Shown here: piece by piece, positions 1 through 5,623 of the stretch | How positions within the stretch are numbered: the first letter of the stretch is position 1 | Layout of the letters: each line of letters opens with the position of its first letter | Source of the DNA: Nocardioidaceae bacterium | GTDB taxonomy: Bacteria > Actinomycetota > Actinomycetes > Propionibacteriales > Nocardioidaceae | Assembly (NCBI GenBank): GCA_025965395.1 | Contig: JAOPXA010000283.1 | Span: 1-10,273, forward strand | Reading direction: 5' to 3' | DNA: 10,273 nt | Program-made: the position numbers and the translations under genes | Notes under the pieces: model-generated | The model's database searches: none | What the model was told of the DNA's origin: nothing | Seen by the model: only the letters and a program-made list of their open reading frames with translations

Positions 1-830
1 TCGCCAAGCCGCGGAACGTCAGGTGGGAGCGCGCCAAGACATTCTTCTTTGGCGAGAAGACAGGTGCCGCCTTTGAGAATTCGAAGGCCAATGCCCGCCT
101 TCGCCAGACATCGCTCGACTTCCTCGACTCGGCGATTTCCGATCCAGAGCTCCGCAAGGCGCTTACGCCGGACTACGCGTTCAAGTGCAAGCGGGTCGTC
201 CGTTCGAGCGACTTCTATGCAGCCCTCGACAGCGAGCGTGCCGAACTCGTTCCGCGAGCCGTCACCCACGTCACCGCGAACGGCGTCGTCGACGCAGGTG
301 GCGTCGAGCACGCTGTCGACGTCATCGTCATGGCCACTGGATTCGAAGCGGCGAAATACCTCCAGACGATCAACGTCATCGGACGCAACGGCGTCCGCCT
401 TCACGACGCCTGGGGCGACGAGCCCGAGGCGTTTCTCGGCATTTCCTACCCCGACTTCCCGAACTTCTTCATGCTCTACGGACCCAACTCCAACTCCCCG
501 ACCGCCTCGATCATCTTCATCTTGGAGACGCAGGCCGACTTCGTGATCCGCCAAGCGCGACGACTCAAGCGCAAGTCGGGCGGTTCGCTGGAGGTCAGGC
601 GCGGGCTCCACAGCCGCTACAACCGCTGGTTGCAGAAGCGCATGACGTCGACCGTATGGATGACTGGCTGCACCAACTACCAGCGCGGACCCACCGGTCG
701 CGTCGTCACCAACTGGCCGCACCATGCACTGTTGTTCTGGGCGCTCACGAAGATGCCCACCTGGATGTCGTCGACGACATCGCCAACACCCCGAACCCGT
801 ACCAAAGAACTCATCACCGAAGGAAAATAA
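1..830 (+). CDS. Flavin-containing (Baeyer-Villiger-type) monooxygenase, C-terminal part
   Basis: The gene runs in from the left edge (first full codon at base 3) and ends at TAA 828-830; about 275 residues are visible. They match the C-terminal half of class B flavoprotein monooxygenases. There is a LTPDYAFKCKRVVRSSDFY stretch (bases ~159-221), equivalent to the L-T-P-x-Y-x-F-G-C-K-R region of Baeyer-Villiger enzymes, then DVIVMATGFEA (~318-350), the conserved ATG segment of the second nucleotide-binding domain, then YPNFP-like and TVWMTGCTNYQRGPTGRV segments typical of the C-terminus. Such enzymes use FAD, NADPH and O2 to insert oxygen next to a ketone or to oxidise heteroatoms. The FAD and NADPH Rossmann motifs and the family fingerprint lie outside the window, so Baeyer-Villiger versus other FMO chemistry cannot be settled. 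The stop overlaps the start of the next SDR gene (TAATG), so the two are very probably co-transcribed. Confidence 0.9.
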   Translation, partial: AKPRNVRWERAKTFFFGEKTGAAFENSKANARLRQTSLDFLDSAISDPELRKALTPDYAFKCKRVVRSSDFYAALDSERAELVPRAVTHVTANGVVDAGGVEHAVDVIVMATGFEAAKYLQTINVIGRNGVRLHDAWGDEPEAFLGISYPDFPNFFMLYGPNSNSPTASIIFILETQADFVIRQARRLKRKSGGSLEVRRGLHSRYNRWLQKRMTSTVWMTGCTNYQRGPTGRVVTNWPHHALLFWALTKMPTWMSSTTSPTPRTRTKELITEGK

Positions 831-1642
831 TGACTGAAGAACGCCCTCTCGCAGAATTGACCCGACTCGACGGCAAGGTTGCCGTCATCACCGGTGGCGG
901 CCAGGGGATCGGCCTCCAAATAGCCCGCCGCTTCTCCGAGGCCGGCGCCCATGTCGTGCTCGCCGACATGAACGAGTCAGTGCACGAGGCTGCCGCAGCA
1001 CTCGTGGCCGAGGGTCGCTCCGCGTCGTCTGCCGTCCTCAACGTGACCGACGAAGCAGCCAACAGCGCGCTCGCCGCCAAAGTCGCTGCCGAGCAAGGCT
1101 CGCTCGACATCTGGGTCAACAACGCGGGCATCTACCCCACGACCCCGGTCATGGACATTCCGACGGCCGAGTGGCAAAGCGTCTTCGACGTCAACGTCAA
1201 CGGCACCTTCTTCGGAGCACGGGCTGCCGCCAAGCACATGATCGAGCAAGGCAGCGGCGTCATCCTCAACATCAGCTCGACGTCCGGCTTCCGCGTATCG
1301 AACGATGGCGTGTCGCACTACGTGGCCTCCAAGCACGCAGTCGGTGGCCTCACCAAAGCCCTCGCTCGTGAGCTCGGCCCGCATGGCATCCGTGTGCTCG
1401 CGCTCGCACCGATGCTGACGGTGACTCCCACCGTGATGGCCAACGTGAGCAACACGGCCGCTGCCCAAGGCGACGGTTTCACCGAGGATGCGTTCTTCGC
1501 CCGCTACACCGACCGCGTCCCACTCCGCCGCGTCGCGACACCGGACGACATGTCACTCGTCGCCGTGTTTTGTGTTTCCGGCCTCGCCGGGTATGTCACA
1601 GGCTCGACGATCGCGGTCGACGGCGGACTGCTCGCCGTCTGA
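830..1642 (+). CDS. SDR family NAD(P)-dependent oxidoreductase
   Basis: This 270-residue classical short-chain dehydrogenase probably interconverts an alcohol and a ketone in the same pathway as the upstream monooxygenase. The cofactor loop TGGGQGIG is at residues 21-28. Asp46 ends the second beta strand, which in this family usually favours NAD(H) over NADP(H). NNAG is at 97-100, and the catalytic tetrad is Asn122, Ser150, Tyr164 and Lys168. The C-terminal GYVTGSTIAVDGG segment is typical. The length is normal for the family. The ATG at 830 is chosen because it follows GAAGGA (819-824) at a good distance and overlaps the monooxygenase stop by one base (TAATG), which suggests translational coupling. 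The open frame extends further upstream, but that part overlaps the monooxygenase and has no SDR-like content. The substrate cannot be read from the sequence. Confidence 0.95.
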   Translation: MTEERPLAELTRLDGKVAVITGGGQGIGLQIARRFSEAGAHVVLADMNESVHEAAAALVAEGRSASSAVLNVTDEAANSALAAKVAAEQGSLDIWVNNAGIYPTTPVMDIPTAEWQSVFDVNVNGTFFGARAAAKHMIEQGSGVILNISSTSGFRVSNDGVSHYVASKHAVGGLTKALARELGPHGIRVLALAPMLTVTPTVMANVSNTAAAQGDGFTEDAFFARYTDRVPLRRVATPDDMSLVAVFCVSGLAGYVTGSTIAVDGGLLAV

Positions 1643-1651
1643 CCGCACGTC

Positions 1652-1665
1652 GACTCCTACGAGTC
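1652..1665. terminator. Small hairpin between convergent genes (weak terminator candidate)
   Basis: GACTC (1652-1656), loop CTAC, GAGTC (1661-1665) forms a 5-bp stem in the 39-bp gap between the converging SDR and SnoaL-like genes. It has no T-run. The position fits a shared terminator, but the stem is short and may be chance. Confidence 0.25.
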
Positions 1666-1681
1666 AGGGTCTGCGAAGCGC

Positions 1682-2206
1682 TCAGCTTCCTGCGTGCAGG
1701 AGGGCAAGCTCTTCGTAGATCTTGTCCGTGGTGTCGCGCTTGCCCCGCGTGAACTCGGCCCCCTGGAGCCAGCCCTCGTCGACCTGATGATCACGCGTCC
1801 ACTCGATCACCACGGTGCGGCGCACGATGAGCCATGCTCCACCACGAAGCTCGAAGCGATCGACGTACCGCAACCCCACGACGGTGTCGGTCATCGAGTC
1901 GTCGTCGTTGCGGCGACGCTCGGTGGCGAGTGCATAGGTCTCGACAACCGCTGCATCTCCGGCAAACTCGACGGTGAAGTTCTGCACCATGTGCTGAGCA
2001 ACGAGCAACTTGCGCTGGCGTGGGAAGGCGTTGGAGATGAAGAGGTCCACGGAGCCGTTGTAGAGACCGTGGTTGTCGATGGCGCCTTCGTGATAGCACG
2101 AGCGAACGAGCGCCTCATCAAGACGATCAATGCCACGGCAGTAGCGCAGCATCACGTCGTAGATCTCCTGACGTGCGGCAAGGGCGGTTGGTGAGTACGG
2201 GTCCAT
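1682..2206 (-). CDS. SnoaL-like (nuclear transport factor 2 fold) protein
   Basis: The 174-residue protein resembles the SnoaL_4-type NTF2-like fold, a cone-shaped single domain used by cyclases, dehydratases, isomerases and many uncharacterised proteins. The N-terminal pattern is characteristic: an amphipathic helix with RQEIYDVMLRYCRGIDRLD (residues 12-30, including Tyr22 and Asp27), then YHEGAIDNHG (38-47), a hydrophobic QHMVQNFTVEF strand and a final RRTVVIEW strand. Asp/His residues around 27, 44 and 46 could line a pocket, as in scytalone dehydratase-like members, but no reaction can be assigned. The ATG at 2206 follows AGGA-containing sequence (AGAGGA), and the gap to the upstream SDR stop is only 18 bp, so this is the second gene of a two-gene minus-strand unit. 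In catabolic clusters such proteins are often paired with SDRs. That is context only. Confidence 0.9.
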   Translation of the reverse strand: MDPYSPTALAARQEIYDVMLRYCRGIDRLDEALVRSCYHEGAIDNHGLYNGSVDLFISNAFPRQRKLLVAQHMVQNFTVEFAGDAAVVETYALATERRRNDDDSMTDTVVGLRYVDRFELRGGAWLIVRRTVVIEWTRDHQVDEGWLQGAEFTRGKRDTTDKIYEELALLHAGS

Positions 2207-2224
2207 GAGGGTCCTCTTTCTGTC

Positions 2225-3028
2225 CTACAACGTGTCGATCGGATAGGGGTACTTGCGGCTGGTGCCACCGTCGACGGTCAGCACCTGCCCGGAGACGAAC
2301 GACGCAAGGTCGCTCGAAAGGAACAGCGCAGCGGCCGCGATGTCTTGAGGCAATGCGACGCGATCGAGGGGCGCATTCTTGGCCCAGTACGCGCGGCGCT
2401 CTTCGCCAATTTGCGCAGAGAGGCGCGGCGTCCACACGAGTCCCGGGGCGATCGCGTTGGTGCGCACGTTGAGGGGACCGAACTCGACCGCTGCGGTCTT
2501 GACGAGCGAGATGAGGCCGGCCTTCGCCGCTCCGTAGCTTGCGTTGCGCGGAGCACCGTTGAGTCCGGTGACCGAGGCAATGAACACGAGGGATCCGCCG
2601 CCGTCGCCTGCAAGCGCCGCTGAGCCCATCTGCGCGAGGAGGAATGCGTGGCGCAGGTTGATCCGTTGCGCGTGCTCCCAGTCCTCGTCGTCGGTCTCGG
2701 CGATCGACTTGAAGTTCGACATGCCGATGATGTCGACGATGCCCGCGAGCGCGCCGAAGCTGGCTCGGGCCAGGTCGAGAGCTTCCTGCACCCCTGAGCG
2801 TTCGCACATGTCAGCCACCAGCGCGACGCCACCGACCTCCGCGGCCACCTGCTGAGCGAACTCTTCGACAACGTCGACGCACAGCACCTTTGCGCCGGCC
2901 GACGCCAATGCATGAGCGGTCTGGCGGCCGATCCCCTGGCCGGCTCCAGCGACAACGAATCCCCGGCCCGCGAGCGCGAGCATGTCGCGATAATTCGGCA
3001 CGGGGCTCGTGTCGGGGATTGGTTTCAT
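2225..3028 (-). CDS. SDR family oxidoreductase with altered NNAG motif
   Basis: This is a 267-residue classical SDR. The cofactor loop GAGQGIG is at residues 28-34, and Asp52 at the end of the second strand suggests NAD(H). Asn124, Ser152, Tyr165 and Lys169 form the usual catalytic tetrad, and SGQVLTVDGG is near the C-terminus. The structural NNAG motif that normally follows the fourth strand is replaced by DIIGM (99-103), as in a subset of actinobacterial SDRs; the catalytic residues are intact, so the enzyme should still be active. The ATG at 3028 has no Shine-Dalgarno but lies exactly six bases after TAGGTT, which suggests a leaderless mRNA. It is followed 18 bp later by the SnoaL-like gene and is separated from the acyl-CoA dehydrogenase upstream by a strong hairpin, so it probably has its own promoter. 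The substrate is unknown. Confidence 0.94.
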   Translation of the reverse strand: MKPIPDTSPVPNYRDMLALAGRGFVVAGAGQGIGRQTAHALASAGAKVLCVDVVEEFAQQVAAEVGGVALVADMCERSGVQEALDLARASFGALAGIVDIIGMSNFKSIAETDDEDWEHAQRINLRHAFLLAQMGSAALAGDGGGSLVFIASVTGLNGAPRNASYGAAKAGLISLVKTAAVEFGPLNVRTNAIAPGLVWTPRLSAQIGEERRAYWAKNAPLDRVALPQDIAAAALFLSSDLASFVSGQVLTVDGGTSRKYPYPIDTL

Positions 3029-3034
3029 TCATTT

Positions 3035-3040
3035 AACCTA
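3035..3040 (-). promoter_or_regulatory. Predicted -10 element of a leaderless promoter for the SDR-SnoaL unit
   Basis: On the minus strand TAGGTT (TANNNT) is followed by six bases (AAATGA) and then the ATG at 3028, which would place transcription start at or next to the start codon. No Shine-Dalgarno lies in this gap. No clear -35 box is seen. Confidence 0.45.
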
Positions 3041-3050
3041 TAACGCGGTT

Positions 3051-3062
3051 GGGTCACGACCC
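3051..3062. promoter_or_regulatory. Short palindrome in the SDR promoter region (possible operator)
   Basis: GGGTC-AC-GACCC is a perfect 5-bp inverted repeat with a 2-bp centre, 10 bp upstream of the predicted -10 box and so close to the expected -35 region. A dimeric regulator could bind here. No regulator gene is in the window, and a 5-bp arm in GC-rich DNA can be chance. Confidence 0.25.
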
Positions 3063-3084
3063 CTCACCCTCACGCCCCTCGACG

Positions 3085-3132
3085 CAAGAATCTGCATGCG
3101 TTCCGCCGGGGCAGGACGCATGCAGATTCTTG
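3085..3132. terminator. Perfect 17-bp-arm hairpin, probable terminator or dispersed palindrome
   Basis: CAAGAATCTGCATGCGT (3085-3101) and its exact reverse complement (3116-3132) flank a 14-base loop. The element lies 17 bp after the acyl-CoA dehydrogenase stop and 56 bp before the SDR start, both on the minus strand. It could end the kinase-dehydrogenase transcript and insulate the SDR promoter. There is no U-tract after the stem, which is common for actinobacterial terminators, but it also leaves open a REP-like mobile palindrome. Confidence 0.6.
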
Positions 3133-3149
3133 GGTTCAGGAATGGGCGT

Positions 3150-4337
3150 TCAGGCCGTGGGGAGCTCCCACGGGACGCGGCTGCGGTCCTGACCGATGAG
3201 GCGGGCGAGGGTGTAGCGGTGGACCTCGTCGGGTCCGTCGTAGATGCGGGCGTAGCGCGCACGGCGGTACATCGCGTCGAGCGGTGTATCCGGCGTGACG
3301 CCGAGCGCGCCGTGAACCTGGATGGCACGGTCGATGACGTCGTGGAGGTACTTCGCACCGCGGACCTTGATCATGCCGATCTCTAGGCGCGCGCGCGAGC
3401 CGGTGTCGACCTTCTCGGCCGCAGCAATGACGGCGGCGCGGTGGTAGAAGATGTCCATCGCAGACTCGGCGATGAAGCCCTGGATCTCGCCCTTTTCGAT
3501 CAGCAGCGAGCCGTGGGTGTAGCGGAAGTTGGCGCGGTCGACCATGAGCTCGAAGGCGCGTTCCATCTGTCCGAGCCAGCGCATGGCGTGGAAGATGCGG
3601 CCGGGTCCGAGGCGGCGCTGGCCGATGATGAAGCCGTTGCCGCGCTCACCCAGGAGGTTCGTGTAAGGCACACGAACGTTGGTCAGACGGATCTCGCAGT
3701 GGTCCCCCATGATGGTCTGCTCGGTGCCGAGCGTTGGGACTGAACGAACGATCTCGTAGCCAGGACTGTCGGTCGGGACAATGATCGCCGACACGCGGCG
3801 GTGACGGTCGGCCTCGGGGTCGGTGACCGCGAAGATCGTGGTGAATGCGGCGATGTTGGCGCCGGTAGTGAACCACTTGTGGGCGTTGATGACCCACTCG
3901 TCGCCATCGAGGACGGCGGTCGAGGCGATGAGCGTGGGGTCGGAGCCAGCGACGTCGACCTCGGTGAGGCCAACGGACGAACGGATCTCAGCCGAGACAA
4001 GCGGCTTGAGCCACTTCTCGCGCTGCTCGTCGCTGGCGTTCTCGTTGAGCATGAGCGAGTCCTGCATCGACCAGGTGCCGACAGCCTTTTGACCGAAGAA
4101 CGAACGGCCGATGACCTCGTTGAGGAGTGCGGTCTCCATGAAGGAGCGGCCGCCACCACCCATGGATGCGGGGTGGCCGAGCGCCCAGATCTCACGCTTC
4201 TTGGCTTCGTCGCGCAGCTTGTTGAGGACCGCGGTGCCGGCTTCGCCGCCCGCAGTCATCTCGTCTTCGGCGGGGATAACTTCGTTGTCGATGAAGTCCT
4301 TGACCTGCGCCCGCAGCTCGTCGAAAGGTACACCCAT
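3150..4337 (-). CDS. Acyl-CoA dehydrogenase family protein, ACAD10/11- or LvaC-like
   Basis: This 395-residue FAD-dependent acyl-CoA dehydrogenase fold covers the whole protein: an N-terminal helical domain, a middle beta domain with LTEVDVAGSDPT (the family T-E-x-x-A-G-S-D signature) and HKWFTTGA, and a C-terminal helical domain with VHGALGV. The active-site loop reads IYDGPDEVHR (365-374), so Asp367 stands where most acyl-CoA dehydrogenases have Glu in Y-E-G-T. A DGPDEVH loop is, as I recall, typical of the ACAD10/ACAD11-like subgroup. With the kinase-like gene just upstream, the likely role is to process a phosphorylated hydroxyacyl-CoA rather than to run simple beta-oxidation. Start choice: ATG at 4337, 11 bases after AAGGAG. 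A TTG at 4346, three codons upstream, leaves only 2 bases from the Shine-Dalgarno and is less likely. The Shine-Dalgarno overlaps the stop of the kinase-like gene. Confidence 0.95.
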   Translation of the reverse strand: MGVPFDELRAQVKDFIDNEVIPAEDEMTAGGEAGTAVLNKLRDEAKKREIWALGHPASMGGGGRSFMETALLNEVIGRSFFGQKAVGTWSMQDSLMLNENASDEQREKWLKPLVSAEIRSSVGLTEVDVAGSDPTLIASTAVLDGDEWVINAHKWFTTGANIAAFTTIFAVTDPEADRHRRVSAIIVPTDSPGYEIVRSVPTLGTEQTIMGDHCEIRLTNVRVPYTNLLGERGNGFIIGQRRLGPGRIFHAMRWLGQMERAFELMVDRANFRYTHGSLLIEKGEIQGFIAESAMDIFYHRAAVIAAAEKVDTGSRARLEIGMIKVRGAKYLHDVIDRAIQVHGALGVTPDTPLDAMYRRARYARIYDGPDEVHRYTLARLIGQDRSRVPWELPTA

Positions 4338-4352
4338 AGTTGTCAAATCTCC

Positions 4353-5438
4353 TTAAACGGTTTGCGACGCATCTACAGGGCTCGTGATGAGCCCGAGGTC
4401 CTCGAGGATTGCCGCTGCTTCCTCGAGATGTAGTGGGACAGTGGATCCCAAGAACTGCATTTCTTCGGTGACTTCAGACTCAGACCGGCCATGCGTTCCA
4501 CGCAGGTAGATGGCGTCCTTGATGATCGCCGCCCGCCAGTTCTCGAAGGCGAGATAGAACGGCAAGTTCTCCATCGTGCGTCCGGTGAGGGAGCCATAAA
4601 GGTCACTGAGCTCAGCCGAACTGAGATAGCCCGGCTTCTGCGAGATGGTCTGCGCGCGGTGCGTGACGTGCTTGACGGTCGGAGCCCAGTACACCAAAAG
4701 GTGCGCGAGGTCGGTCAGCGGATCACCGATCGTCGACATCTCCCAGTCAAGGATCGCCTTGACCGATGTGGGGGACTCGACGTCGAGGATGACGTTGCCC
4801 AGGCGATAGTCGCCGTGCACCAGGGTGGTCGACAGCTGGGGCGGAAGGTCACGCAGCAGGACTTCGCCGAGAGCCTCGACCTGGGGGAAGTCGCGGTGCT
4901 CGACCGAGCGCCACTGGCGCAGCCAGCTGTTGATACGGCGCTTGAGAAAGTCTTCGGGCTTGCCGAAGTTTTCGAGATCGATGTCGTCGGGACCGATTTC
5001 GTGCAGCTTGGCCAACGTCTCGATCATGGAGTGCGAGGCCTCGTTGGCCTGCTTCTCCCCCAGAATCTCGGCGTCCTCGGGCATGTGAATGACTGAACCC
5101 TGCTTGAAGTCCATGACGTAGAAGGGTGCGCCCACGATGTCATCATCGGGATAGTAGGCGAACGTCTCGGGGATCGGAAGGTCCTTGCCCTTGAGCGCGT
5201 CAAGGATGCGAAACTCGCGGTGCATGTCGTGAGCACGCGGCGCAGAGGGGCCAAGGGGCCGACGTCGCAAGACATACTGCCGGTCGTCGAGATTGATCAG
5301 GTAAGTGAGGTTGGAGGCTCCACCAGCGAGCAGCTTGACGGAAAGATCTGTGAAATCAGGAACCTTGCCCTTGAGGAATGCTGCGAGCGCATCGTGGTCA
5401 ACAAGTTCCAGAGCCTCAGTTGTCGCGTCCTGCGCCAT
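4353..5438 (-). CDS. Phosphotransferase family protein (APH/choline-kinase fold), ACAD10/11 N-domain- or LvaA-like
   Basis: This 361-residue kinase-fold protein has a nucleotide loop LLAGGASNLTY (36-46), VLRRRP with the conserved strand-3 basic residues (56-61), a Brenner-type catalytic loop HGDYRLGN (208-215, catalytic Asp210, metal-binding Asn215) and the metal Asp231 in LDWE. TIGDPLTDLA (236-245) is typical of the COG3173-like group. This group includes the kinase domain of animal ACAD10/ACAD11 and bacterial LvaA, which phosphorylate the hydroxyl of 4-hydroxyacyl-CoA; antibiotic phosphotransferases are more distant. It sits 15 bp upstream of an acyl-CoA dehydrogenase, the same pairing, and should be cytosolic. 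The ATG at 5438 follows GGGAGA at good spacing; the frame is open 14 codons further to a TTG (5480) with no ribosome site. The exact substrate is inferred from family and context only. Confidence 0.94.
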   Translation of the reverse strand: MAQDATTEALELVDHDALAAFLKGKVPDFTDLSVKLLAGGASNLTYLINLDDRQYVLRRRPLGPSAPRAHDMHREFRILDALKGKDLPIPETFAYYPDDDIVGAPFYVMDFKQGSVIHMPEDAEILGEKQANEASHSMIETLAKLHEIGPDDIDLENFGKPEDFLKRRINSWLRQWRSVEHRDFPQVEALGEVLLRDLPPQLSTTLVHGDYRLGNVILDVESPTSVKAILDWEMSTIGDPLTDLAHLLVYWAPTVKHVTHRAQTISQKPGYLSSAELSDLYGSLTGRTMENLPFYLAFENWRAAIIKDAIYLRGTHGRSESEVTEEMQFLGSTVPLHLEEAAAILEDLGLITSPVDASQTV

Positions 5439-5519
5439 GGGTTCTCCCTGCTTGCCGCAACCTCGCGGCGCGGTCTCCAATGTTGCGAAGGCATGACTCG
5501 CTAGATCCTTCTTAGTTTA

Positions 5520-5525
5520 ATCATA
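5520..5525 (-). promoter_or_regulatory. Predicted -10 box of the phosphotransferase-dehydrogenase operon
   Basis: On the minus strand TATGAT (5 of 6 consensus) follows ATGACG (5548-5543, 4 of 6 to TTGACA) after 17 bases, in a locally AT-rich stretch. Transcription would start near 5513, giving a leader of about 75 bases that includes the Shine-Dalgarno before 5438. Confidence 0.4.
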
Positions 5526-5542
5526 TCACTGTATGGGTGATA
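5524..5542. promoter_or_regulatory. Inverted repeat over the predicted promoter (possible operator)
   Basis: TATCAC (5524-5529) and GTGATA (5537-5542) form a 6-bp inverted repeat with a 7-base spacer in the gap between divergent genes. It overlaps the spacer and -10 region of the predicted minus-strand promoter, so a bound protein would block it. The regulator is unknown. Confidence 0.35.
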
Positions 5543-5623
5543 CGTCATCGGTGCGAGCAAGGTCAATTGGGGTGACGGTCATTTCGGGTCGCGCACGCGC
5601 CGCGGCACTGCGAGACTTGAACG

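Noticed and set aside
185..829. Upstream extension of the first SDR frame from 185
   Set aside because: The extension is Arg/His-rich, has no SDR features and overlaps the monooxygenase in another frame. The ATG at 830 has a good ribosome site.
977..1468. Minus-strand open frame opposite the first SDR, and similar shadows at 1694-2194 and 3801-4433 on the plus strand
   Set aside because: All lie opposite genes with clear family motifs and have low-complexity, Arg/Val-rich or family-free translations.
4338..4346. TTG start for the acyl-CoA dehydrogenase
   Set aside because: Only two bases separate it from the Shine-Dalgarno. The ATG at 4337 fits better.
5297..5494. Small minus-strand frame starting at 5494 with AAGGA upstream, a possible upstream ORF of the phosphotransferase
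   Set aside because: It runs into the phosphotransferase gene in another frame, its spacing from AAGGA is long (11 bases), and its Arg/Ser-rich translation looks like a shadow. A regulatory leader role cannot be excluded but has no support.
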